Positions 1 to 6,552 of a stretch of 64,000 nt of DNA are shown in pieces. Origin of the DNA: a virus. Within the stretch, counting starts at the first letter, position 1, and each line of letters starts with the position of its first letter. Location of the stretch: the IMG/VR virus record IMGVR_UViG_3300008114_000042, positions 34,865 through 98,864 of that record; one strand, 5' to 3'. Under the pieces are notes generated by a model, which did not search any database, had not been told where the DNA came from, and worked only from the letters and a program-made list of their open reading frames with translations. The translations under genes and the position numbers were made by a program.

Positions 1-4
1 TAAC

Positions 5-448
5 ATGACATTCAAGGTAGTTGTGCGTAGGAATGAGTTGCCTCCTATCAATAATGCTACCGGAGGTTATAGGGTAAGGTTTCGCATCGTGTCTGCTGAC
101 CGCAACCGTACATCGGCATGGGTTGCCACCTCCTTGACTCCCTTGACTGCTCGTACCCGTAACCTAGGCTTGGGTATGGTTGCCAAGGTAGACAAGACAA
201 CCAACCCTTCATCCATCACCGCAACTTGGGACTATGACCCTGACACGAAGGATGAGTACGATGTCTATGTAGCATACGACACCGATCAGTGGGAATTCAA
301 GGGTAGGACAGCCATGCTTACCTATACTTGGCTGGCTCCCACCGGAAAATCTACAGCGAAGATAGAGATAAAGTCCCCCTCCTATCCCGTGGGAGAGTGG
401 TCAGAACTGCCCCCACCCCTTTACACGACCTCTGTCAGTCTGGTATAA
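5..448 (+). CDS. Virion structural protein, fibronectin III-like
   Basis: A 147-residue protein of beta-strand character. The stretch around residues 20-45 (GYRVRFRIVSADRNRTSAW) resembles the fibronectin type III-like repeats found in tail and baseplate proteins of actinophages. The ATG follows a TAA by one base, so the upstream gene probably ends just before it. The TAA stop is part of the TATAAT -10 box of the next gene. Exact virion role is unknown. Confidence 0.7.
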   Translation: MTFKVVVRRNELPPINNATGGYRVRFRIVSADRNRTSAWVATSLTPLTARTRNLGLGMVAKVDKTTNPSSITATWDYDPDTKDEYDVYVAYDTDQWEFKGRTAMLTYTWLAPTGKSTAKIEIKSPSYPVGEWSELPPPLYTTSVSLV

Positions 449-449
449 T
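444..449 (+). promoter_or_regulatory. Leaderless promoter for the 456 gene
   Basis: TATAAT preceded by TGG (extended -10), with a weak -35-like TTACAC at 421-426 and a 17-bp spacer. The ATG lies 6 nt after the hexamer, where transcription should start. The upstream stop codon is inside the hexamer. Confidence 0.65.
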
Positions 450-455
450 AGGGGT

Positions 456-899
456 ATGTCACGAGTACCCTTGCCAGATAGAGGCAACCCACTAGACGTT
501 ACTTACCTCTACTCCCTCGCACAGGCTATCAACGACATAGCAAGCGAGGTATCTTCTGCCACCTACAACTACACTACCGTCAAGACCCGTGAGATGGGTG
601 ACCAGAATATCAAGACATCCGAAGCACGCATCGTCGCAGGGTACCTAGATGTAGTCAATAACGAGAACGTCCTAGCAGGAACAACCAAGGCATTCTCCTT
701 CAACTATCCCTCTGACTTCAAGTATGCTCCTATCGTTACAGCAACACCAGTCAACGCAGGCAACACTCCCATCGGCAACGATGTCACCGTTGTCCTCAAC
801 TCCGTGACCACCAACCGAGTAGATGGAAACATCAAGTTTAACACTACTGGCACCCTGTCAGTCAGCATCAACTACATCGTCATCGGTATTCCCACTTGA
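456..899 (+). CDS. Virion structural protein, probable tail accessory
   Basis: A 147-residue protein directly after the first gene. The N-terminal part (DRGNPLDVTYLYSLAQAIND) looks like a short helical region, followed by a Thr/Asn/Val-rich beta domain ending in a hydrophobic strand. This composition is common in small tail or baseplate proteins. No catalytic motif is visible. No ribosome binding site is present because the mRNA should be leaderless. Confidence 0.6.
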   Translation: MSRVPLPDRGNPLDVTYLYSLAQAINDIASEVSSATYNYTTVKTREMGDQNIKTSEARIVAGYLDVVNNENVLAGTTKAFSFNYPSDFKYAPIVTATPVNAGNTPIGNDVTVVLNSVTTNRVDGNIKFNTTGTLSVSINYIVIGIPT

Positions 900-924
900 C
901 ATTTACCAACTAAAGTGGTATAAT
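896..924 (+). promoter_or_regulatory. Consensus leaderless promoter for the 931 gene
   Basis: TTGACA at 896-901 and TATAAT at 919-924 with a 17-bp spacer, a perfect match to the primary sigma consensus. The ATG begins 6 nt after the -10 box. The upstream TGA stop lies inside TTGACA. Confidence 0.85.
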
Positions 925-930
925 GTTACT

Positions 931-1431
931 ATGGACAGACCAAAGAACGCTCAGCGCAGAGCAAAGGTGTGGTTTCTCAACGGAGAAATAGTCTACGTTT
1001 ATCATATGAGTCGTGCGCAAGGGATAGTCACCCTCTACAACAAGACCAGATCGGTAAGGCAGCAGACAACCGTGCAGGAATGGACCCGCAAGCGTAGGAG
1101 AGCCTACACGGTGATGAAAACTAGCGAGTTACTCAACTACCACCGTAAGTCGTTAAGCCGCCTAGCACGCCTAGAAATCATTCCTATGCCCACCCCAGAG
1201 AGCGGCATCCGGGCAATGGGGCACTACGCCTACTATTCAGAAGACGATGTTATAGAAATTAGAAAGATACTGGCTGGCATCCACCACGGTAATGCGAGGA
1301 AGGATGGACTGGTCACCAACAACAAAATCCCCACAGAGCAAGAACTAAAACACAGGATGGGTGATGGTCAGATACTTTACCTTAAAAATGATGAGGGTAA
1401 GTTCGTCCCCGTCTTTAGCGAAACCATCTAG
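931..1431 (+). CDS. MerR-like winged-helix DNA-binding protein
   Basis: A 166-residue basic protein. I chose the ATG at 931, not the longer upstream reading frame, because it lies 6 nt after a consensus -10 box. Residues about 65-120 read as a MerR-like helix-turn-helix (ELLNYHRKSLSRLARLEIIP, then YYSEDDVIEIRKIL), a DNA-binding fold used in regulators and excisionases. The N-terminus is Lys/Arg-rich. It could be an early regulator that separates the structural and replication blocks. The operator is not identifiable. Confidence 0.6.
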   Translation: MDRPKNAQRRAKVWFLNGEIVYVYHMSRAQGIVTLYNKTRSVRQQTTVQEWTRKRRRAYTVMKTSELLNYHRKSLSRLARLEIIPMPTPESGIRAMGHYAYYSEDDVIEIRKILAGIHHGNARKDGLVTNNKIPTEQELKHRMGDGQILYLKNDEGKFVPVFSETI

Positions 1432-1435
1432 GGTC

Positions 1436-1464
1436 TTGACACCCTATCAAAAGAGTGCTACACT
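1436..1464 (+). promoter_or_regulatory. Promoter of the replication operon
   Basis: TTGACA at 1436-1441 and TACACT at 1459-1464, spacer 17 bp. The start at about 1471 leaves a short leader with an AAGGAG ribosome binding site before the ATG at 1488. Confidence 0.8.
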
Positions 1465-1487
1465 AGTAGCCTACGAAGGAGAAAAGT

Positions 1488-1685
1488 ATGGATGAAACAC
1501 GAATCAAGTGGGCCGCTGGCTACACTTTGAATGTTGGAAACTTCCAGTCCCTACGCCTTGACTGTGAAATCACAGATCATACGCGAGGTGACGAGACAGT
1601 TGTAGAGGCATCAAACCGTGTCTACAAACTGGTGGAAGAGCAACTAGGAAAGAAGTTGGAAGAGGCACGAGAGGCACTAGGGTGA
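1488..1685 (+). CDS. Conserved-type small phage protein, unknown
   Basis: A 65-residue soluble protein with an alpha-helical C-terminal third (VYKLVEEQLGKKLEEAREAL). A good AAGGAG site precedes the ATG. It is the first gene of the operon leading to the helicase and its stop overlaps the next start (GTGA). I do not recognise its function. Confidence 0.65.
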   Translation: MDETRIKWAAGYTLNVGNFQSLRLDCEITDHTRGDETVVEASNRVYKLVEEQLGKKLEEAREALG

Positions 1686-1906
1686 ACAGGAAGGCACACG
1701 CTTATAGAGCAATAAACGAACGCCCACTGGTCCTATGTGCATGGGGAAACACCCCATCGCAGGCAATGAGGAAACTTGCTACAATCATTAAGGATGTAAT
1801 GGAGGATTACCCCCACAGCCTCGTCCTTGGGTTGAGCACTCATTATGACGATGACTTTGTGTTCCATATTACAGCGACACTATCGCTGTCTGTCCTAGGA
1901 GAGTAA
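1682..1906 (+). CDS. Small phage protein, unknown
   Basis: A 74-residue protein starting at GTG 1682, translationally coupled to the preceding gene by a 4-base overlap. The sequence alternates hydrophobic strands and an amphipathic helix. No motif is recognised. Its stop overlaps the next ATG (TAATG). Confidence 0.6.
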   Translation: MNRKAHAYRAINERPLVLCAWGNTPSQAMRKLATIIKDVMEDYPHSLVLGLSTHYDDDFVFHITATLSLSVLGE

Positions 1907-2214
1907 TGGCTGACCGTAAGGATCGTTTCAAACTCATCAGAGAGTTTGTATCTCTATACCAGCAACGGTATGGGAAGGTTGCGATTATCAACCGCAACAC
2001 AGAGCAGTGGAATGCAGAGGGCATCATCGACACCTTTGGTATGGATGGCAGCATTGAACTACTGCACTACTATTTCAGTTATGCACAGAGCCCTAACTGG
2101 ACAACCTTCGCCCGAACCTATGACAAAATCTATCTGGCGAAGCAGGCAATGGAAACAGATTTGCGTGAACGCGCAGAGCGACGAGAGAAAGCAAAGGAGT
2201 GGCTGGCGAAGTGA
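1906..2214 (+). CDS. Small helical protein before helicase; loader candidate
   Basis: A 102-residue, largely helical, charged protein coupled to the genes on both sides (TAATG upstream, GTGA downstream). Its position directly before a DnaB-like helicase is where helicase loaders or helicase-interacting proteins often lie. That is inferred from position only; no AAA+ motif is present. Confidence 0.6.
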   Translation: MADRKDRFKLIREFVSLYQQRYGKVAIINRNTEQWNAEGIIDTFGMDGSIELLHYYFSYAQSPNWTTFARTYDKIYLAKQAMETDLRERAERREKAKEWLAK

Positions 2215-3431
2215 TTAATCTAGAAGACAAGGTACTATCTGCTGTCCTTACAGACAGGCAGGTTCATATTCTCCTACAGGCGAACGTGGATGAGGTTCTC
2301 CGTACCCACAAGGACGTATGGGGCTTTATCAAGACCTACTACGAGAATAACCAGTCTACCCCACCCGTTGCTCTTGTTGAGTCAAAGTTTCCAGACTTCG
2401 AATACACTTCGGAGGTAGGTGCCACCAAGTATCACCTTGATGAGTTGCGACAGGACTATCTTGAGGACAACTTCAAGATCGCTCTCCGCTCTGCTGCTAC
2501 TTCTATCCAAGAGGGTAGGACAGCAGAGGCACTTGACCTTCTCATCAAGGATACTAGCGCACTCAAGAAGATCACGGCAGACGTTCGTGACCTTGACATC
2601 GCAGACGTTGATGACGCCGTTGCCTATTTTGAGAAGGTTCGTGAGTTGATGGAGAGTGGCTTCCACGGCATTCGCACAGGACTCGCAGGCTTCGACAACT
2701 ACATCACTTCTGGCATTACCCCCGGACAGTTGGGTGTGCTCCTTGCCTACCCTGCTATTGGTAAGTCGTGGATGTCTCAATACTTCGCAGTTCAAGCATG
2801 GAAGCATGGGCGTACCCCGCTCATCATCAGTCTGGAAATGACGGAGGAAGAGGTACGAAACCGACTCTTCACCATTATCGGTGAGGGCTTCTGGTCCCAC
2901 AAGAACCTTTCCTCTGGTAAGGTAGAACTGGATATGTTCAAGAAGTGGGCACAGAAGACATTTGAGGGAAAGCCACCATTCCATATCATCAGCAGCGACG
3001 GTATGGGAGAGGTCACCCCATCAGTAGTCAGAGGTAAGATTGAGCAATATAAGCCTGATATCGTTTTTATCGACTATATCAATCTAATGCAGTCTAACCA
3101 GCGTTCTGATAGTGAGCCAGTCAAGATGAAGAATATCTCCCGTGAGTTGAAGTTGCTGGCGATTGGAACACACGTTCCTATTATGGCTATTTCGTCTGCT
3201 ACGCCAGATGAGACCAGCAATATGAATACTGTTCCTACCCTTGGACAGATTCGATGGGGAAAGGACCTTGCCTACGATGCTGACTTTTTGCTTGCTATGG
3301 GCCGTGATGCAAACTCCGATACAATTTCTTGTGTCTTTCGCAAGAACCGGAATGGCTTTCTTGGTGAATTCCTTGTTCAGGTGGACTTTGATAGCGGCAG
3401 GTTCAGGGATATCGATTTGTCTGGCGTATGA
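2211..3431 (+). CDS. dnaB: DnaB-like replicative helicase
   Basis: A 406-residue RecA-fold helicase that should unwind duplex DNA at the phage fork. The Walker A motif is AYPAIGKS at about residue 180 and Walker B is IVFIDYINLMQ. The downstream ISRELKLLAIGTHVPIMAIS region matches the DnaB C-terminal ATPase. The N-terminal domain is helical and short. I chose GTG 2211 over the in-frame GTG 2199, because an AAAGGAG site lies 11 bp upstream and the start overlaps the previous stop. It works with the primase at 4285 and polymerase at 6480. Confidence 0.9.
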   Translation: MINLEDKVLSAVLTDRQVHILLQANVDEVLRTHKDVWGFIKTYYENNQSTPPVALVESKFPDFEYTSEVGATKYHLDELRQDYLEDNFKIALRSAATSIQEGRTAEALDLLIKDTSALKKITADVRDLDIADVDDAVAYFEKVRELMESGFHGIRTGLAGFDNYITSGITPGQLGVLLAYPAIGKSWMSQYFAVQAWKHGRTPLIISLEMTEEEVRNRLFTIIGEGFWSHKNLSSGKVELDMFKKWAQKTFEGKPPFHIISSDGMGEVTPSVVRGKIEQYKPDIVFIDYINLMQSNQRSDSEPVKMKNISRELKLLAIGTHVPIMAISSATPDETSNMNTVPTLGQIRWGKDLAYDADFLLAMGRDANSDTISCVFRKNRNGFLGEFLVQVDFDSGRFRDIDLSGV

Positions 3432-3437
3432 TACAAT
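3432..3437 (+). promoter_or_regulatory. Extended -10 promoter
   Basis: TGATACAAT, an extended -10 that recurs at 21903 and 25304. It lies right after the helicase stop and leaves a short leader with a GGAG site before ATG 3456. Confidence 0.45.
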
Positions 3438-3455
3438 ATATTTGGAGAGATACAA

Positions 3456-3632
3456 ATGAAACACGATGAACTATGCCCTTCTGCCTACACCTTTGGTGTG
3501 TGTGAATGCGATCTTATTCGCAGGGTAATGCAGAGGGAAGAGTCAAAATACGAAATAGAACTTGACAGAAAAAGAATGGAATGGTACAATAATGGCTTCA
3601 GAGAAGGAGAGCGTCATGGAAGAAGATTTTAG
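3456..3632 (+). CDS. Small Cys-rich protein, DxxC...CxC family
   Basis: A 58-residue protein. Its N-terminus HDELCPSAYTFGVCECDLI has the spacing C-x9-C-x-C that recurs in other small proteins of this window (3616, 27376, 27510, 30288), suggesting a zinc-binding knuckle. A GGAGAG site precedes the ATG. Its end overlaps the next gene by 17 nt. Confidence 0.6.
   Translation: MKHDELCPSAYTFGVCECDLIRRVMQREESKYEIELDRKRMEWYNNGFREGERHGRRF
3562..3590 (+). promoter_or_regulatory. Promoter inside the 3456 gene
   Basis: TTGACA at 3562-3567 and TACAAT at 3585-3590, spacer 17 bp, within the upstream coding region. It is followed by GAAGGAGA and ATG 3616. Confidence 0.7.
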
Positions 3633-3918
3633 TAAGCCCCACGATTGGCAGTGCCCGACACAACAGGGACACGAGACTTGCCTATGTGATTTCATCGGGA
3701 GCATTAGGCAGCAGAATGCCGAGGTAGTAGATGGAATGATCCGAAGCGTCCTTCCCCCTATTGAGAATGCATTCCCTCCCCATAATGATGAGGACGAGGA
3801 ATGTCTTGGATGCTCCGTCATCCAGTACCTTCTACAGATGCCTTTCATTCTAAACCCCAATTACCAACCGCGAGAAGCAGGAGAAGATGATGAAGAGACT
3901 GGTGGACCTAACACCTGA
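3616..3918 (+). CDS. Small Cys-rich protein, DxxC...CxC family
   Basis: A 100-residue acidic protein. It carries CPTQQGHETCLCDFI near the N-terminus and a second CLGC pair around residue 63, so one or two zinc sites are plausible. The start is ATG 3616, set by the AGAAGGAGA site; an in-frame TTG upstream overlaps the promoter. It is related in motif to the 3456, 27510 and 30288 proteins. Function unknown. Confidence 0.65.
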   Translation: MEEDFSKPHDWQCPTQQGHETCLCDFIGSIRQQNAEVVDGMIRSVLPPIENAFPPHNDEDEECLGCSVIQYLLQMPFILNPNYQPREAGEDDEETGGPNT

Positions 3919-4030
3919 GCAGTACGACAAGGTGGTAGATGACGTGATGGTCTTCCTTTCTGCCTACCCGAATGCTGACAATTCAGCGGTAGAGGAATAT
4001 ATGTATTCCATTATCAGAATGTATGACTAG
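3890..4030 (+). CDS. Small acidic helical protein, unknown
   Basis: A 46-residue protein, MKRLVDLTPEQYDKVV at the N-terminus, overlapping the end of the previous gene by 29 nt. A GGAGAAG site precedes the ATG. No known domain is recognised. Confidence 0.5.
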   Translation: MKRLVDLTPEQYDKVVDDVMVFLSAYPNADNSAVEEYMYSIIRMYD

Positions 4031-4039
4031 TGGTATAAT
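4011..4039 (+). promoter_or_regulatory. Leaderless promoter for the 4046 gene
   Basis: TTATCA at 4011-4016 and extended -10 TGGTATAAT ending at 4039, spacer 17 bp. The ATG starts 6 nt later. Confidence 0.75.
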
Positions 4040-4045
4040 GTCTCT

Positions 4046-4399
4046 ATGGAAAACTTCGCTCATAAGAAAATAAAGAGGTTTGAACTGGAAGGCCAGATAG
4101 TGGACGACAGTGCTATCCCTCGTATGAGAGAAGAGTACGAGCGGCTGCTCGTCGCAGGTATGAGATGCGACGGGTATGTCCCAAGACTTGACATAGGACC
4201 AGAGTTTACGATACAATATAACCGAACACATTACACTTTTACATTATCCGTATATGGCGTGTACCTAGGAAAGAGGCAAGCAGAATGCATCGAAGGACTG
4301 GACGGCCCCCGGCCCGTCTATTCACAGAGGAACAGATCAGAAGGGTCATCCTCGTTTCGGGAGCAACCATCGAAGGCGAAGTCGGAACAGACTTCCTAG
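4046..4399 (+). CDS. Unknown protein overlapping the primase start
   Basis: A 117-residue protein read from a leaderless start. The first 80 residues look like a normal domain with beta strands (FTIQYNRTHYTFTLSVYGVY); the last 38 overlap the primase gene in another frame and are Ser/Arg-rich. The 115-nt overlap is long for a phage. Either the C-terminus is a recent extension or the primase start lies further in. Function unknown. Confidence 0.6.
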   Translation: MENFAHKKIKRFELEGQIVDDSAIPRMREEYERLLVAGMRCDGYVPRLDIGPEFTIQYNRTHYTFTLSVYGVYLGKRQAECIEGLDGPRPVYSQRNRSEGSSSFREQPSKAKSEQTS

Positions 4400-5223
4400 T
4401 CTTTTGCCCATTTCACGGCAACTTCCGCACCCCCGCAGGCGAGGTAGACAAGGAGAAAGGAACGTTCTTCTGCTTCTCGTGTAGGCATGTATGCGACCTC
4501 AACGACTACATCACCAAGGTATCCGGCAAGACCTACTTCCAAGCAGAGCGCCTCATCAAGCAGATGGAGCAGGAAATGGACATCACGGATATCCTTGATA
4601 AGGAACTGGAAGAGAAGCCAGAGTTTGTTCCCTTCGATGAACTGCTCATCAAGCGCCTTCACAACGACCTTGACCTACGGGCACGCACCTACCTCAACCT
4701 TCGACTCATCAACGATGAGAGCATCGACCGCTTCATGCTGGGGTACTCCCGCAAGCAGGATATGATTACCGTCCCGGTGTCTGCTCCTGACGGGATGTGG
4801 GTTGGCTTTGTCGGCAGGAGTCTTGAAGGCAAGCAGTTCAAGAATACGACCGGGCATTGGAGAAGTAAGACTCTCTTTAATCTACATAAGACGCGCAAGT
4901 ACGATCAAGTCTATGTAGTTGAGTCTTCGTTTGATGCGATTAGGCTCTCCCAGAATGGCATTCCCGCAGTAGCCACTCTGGGTGCAAGCGTTTCCAACAT
5001 TCAGTTGGGGCTCTTGGAAAAGTATTTCAGCACTGTTGTCGTCATCGGTGACAACGACGATGCTGGAAAACTGATGAAGGAAAGAGTATTGACACGGCTG
5101 GGAAACCGTGCTATACTAATAACATTGCCAGACAGGTTCAAGGATGTCGGAGACTTGACTGACAGTGACATAGCACAACTAAACACAAAAATATCCGATC
5201 CACTACTATCACTAAGTATTTAA
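4285..5223 (+). CDS. dnaG: DnaG-type primase
   Basis: A 312-residue primase that makes RNA primers for lagging-strand synthesis. The N-terminus has a CHC2-type zinc finger (CPFHGN around residue 42, then CFSCRHVC around residue 63). The Toprim domain is visible as YVVESSFDAIRLSQNG around residue 210 and VIGDNDDAGK around residue 253. It is shorter than bacterial DnaG because the helicase-binding C-terminal domain is missing. AGGAAAGAGG precedes the ATG. It sits between helicase and SSB. Confidence 0.88.
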   Translation: MHRRTGRPPARLFTEEQIRRVILVSGATIEGEVGTDFLVFCPFHGNFRTPAGEVDKEKGTFFCFSCRHVCDLNDYITKVSGKTYFQAERLIKQMEQEMDITDILDKELEEKPEFVPFDELLIKRLHNDLDLRARTYLNLRLINDESIDRFMLGYSRKQDMITVPVSAPDGMWVGFVGRSLEGKQFKNTTGHWRSKTLFNLHKTRKYDQVYVVESSFDAIRLSQNGIPAVATLGASVSNIQLGLLEKYFSTVVVIGDNDDAGKLMKERVLTRLGNRAILITLPDRFKDVGDLTDSDIAQLNTKISDPLLSLSI

Positions 5224-5234
5224 GGAGAAACTAT

Positions 5235-5894
5235 ATGTCGATTATTACAGGTCTCAAGGCAATGGAAGCCGCTATGACCACTAAGGAATACACCAACGAC
5301 GGCCCGAAGGTCCGTTGGGTGAAGTTGGAGGATAGGCAGGTTGTCAAGGCTCGTCCCATCAATGAACTTGATGAAGATTCCAGCAACTATGACCCCTCAC
5401 GAGGTCTTACAATCGTAGTCGTGGAGCACACTAACCCCAAGGACTACAAGAAGAAGGCTGTCTGCACGATGGACACCGAAGGTCGCTGCTACGGCTGCGA
5501 GATGAACCAGAAGGACCCCAAGGCTGGCTGGTATGGTCGCAAGCGCTTCTACATCAACCTGCTCGTAGACGACTCACTTGAGCCTCCCTACGTCGCAGTC
5601 TGGTCACAGGGGCTTGGAAAGCAGTCCTCTGTTCCTACCCTCGTGGAATACTACCACGATACTCAGGCTATCTCCAACCTCTCTTGGAAGTTGAAGCGTC
5701 AGGGCTCTGGCACGGACACCACCTACGTCCTTTTGCCTACCGTTCCCGACACCGAGCCTTTCGACTGGAAGGGTATTGAGCCCTTCCCGCTGGACAAGGT
5801 TGTCCGACAGATTCCTTATGCGGATCAGGAGTCGTTCTACCTTGGGTTCGATAGTGCTCTCTCTTCTGCCACCTCTACTTCCGTAGACTGGTAG
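5235..5894 (+). CDS. Phage single-stranded DNA-binding protein, gp32-like
   Basis: A 219-residue protein with a central zinc motif, C-TMDTEGR-C-YG-C, followed by GWYGRKRFYINLLV, as in phage zinc-containing ssDNA-binding proteins of the gp32 type. The C-terminus is Ser/Thr-rich with acidic residues and ends in Trp, which may serve as the interaction tail. A AAGGAG site precedes the ATG. The strong hairpin right after it suggests it closes the first replication transcript. Confidence 0.75.
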   Translation: MSIITGLKAMEAAMTTKEYTNDGPKVRWVKLEDRQVVKARPINELDEDSSNYDPSRGLTIVVVEHTNPKDYKKKAVCTMDTEGRCYGCEMNQKDPKAGWYGRKRFYINLLVDDSLEPPYVAVWSQGLGKQSSVPTLVEYYHDTQAISNLSWKLKRQGSGTDTTYVLLPTVPDTEPFDWKGIEPFPLDKVVRQIPYADQESFYLGFDSALSSATSTSVDW

Positions 5895-5901
5895 AACCCC
5901 C

Positions 5902-5940
5902 GACTGGGGATAGGCTTACTCACTCCACCTATCCCCAGTC
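5902..5940 (+). terminator. Strong inverted repeat after the SSB gene
   Basis: Perfect 13-bp arms (5902-5914 and 5928-5940, GACTGGGGATAGG) around a 13-nt loop. The arms are followed by AAACCC rather than a T-run, so this is a terminator of the U-less type or a processing hairpin. Confidence 0.65.
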
Positions 5941-5967
5941 AAACCCATCATTCTCACACCGATATGG

Positions 5968-5973
5968 TATAAT
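5968..5973 (+). promoter_or_regulatory. Leaderless promoter of an HNH gene
   Basis: Extended -10 TGGTATAAT. An ATG touches the box at 5974 but the one at 5980 has the usual 6-nt gap, so I take 5980 as the start. Confidence 0.7.
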
Positions 5974-5979
5974 ATGACT

Positions 5980-6552
5980 ATGAGAATGACGACAAATGTT
6001 GGCGAAACAAATGAATACGGAGTCAAAGTAGTTGGCGGTCCCTACTATGGGATAGCAAGAGGAAACTCTACACGATGGGACTATCTGTGCCCCTTCTGTG
6101 AAGAAACTTTCAGAGCGCCGACCACAAACTTTAAAAAGGCAAAGTCTTGCTACAACTGCCGGGGCTGGGCACTTCGGAAGTCATCAGCAGAAATAACTTG
6201 GCGAAACCATTATGGGATGGTCAAAAGCCGCAAGGCAGCAAAAGAAAAAGGTTTTGATATCACACTAGAGCAGTTTGTAGAGATATCTTCTATGGACTGC
6301 CACTACTGCGGGATAGAGCCGTCCCCCACAAAAGGACACCGGCAATGGTCTGAGACTATTCTCACGAATGGTCTTGACAGGGTGGACCCAAGTGTGGGAT
6401 ACTTATATTCCAACGTAGTCCCCTGTTGCAAAGACTGCAACATAGCGAAGTTAGACAAGACAACTAAGGAGTTTACCTCGTGGCTAACGAGAATAGCACA
6501 GCACCAAGCAATAACTATGTCCCTCTCCACCTCCACTCGCATTTCAGTTTGA
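5980..6552 (+). CDS. Free-standing HNH homing endonuclease
   Basis: A 190-residue endonuclease. It has an N-terminal zinc ribbon (CPFC...CYNC), the HNH core with CHYCG at about residue 108, LDRVDPSVGYLYSNVVPCC, and the second CKDC pair. This is the actinophage HNH type that also occurs at 10254 and 14252. It lies between SSB and polymerase and its last 73 nt overlap the polymerase start. It has its own leaderless promoter. Target site not visible. Confidence 0.85.
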   Translation: MRMTTNVGETNEYGVKVVGGPYYGIARGNSTRWDYLCPFCEETFRAPTTNFKKAKSCYNCRGWALRKSSAEITWRNHYGMVKSRKAAKEKGFDITLEQFVEISSMDCHYCGIEPSPTKGHRQWSETILTNGLDRVDPSVGYLYSNVVPCCKDCNIAKLDKTTKEFTSWLTRIAQHQAITMSLSTSTRISV

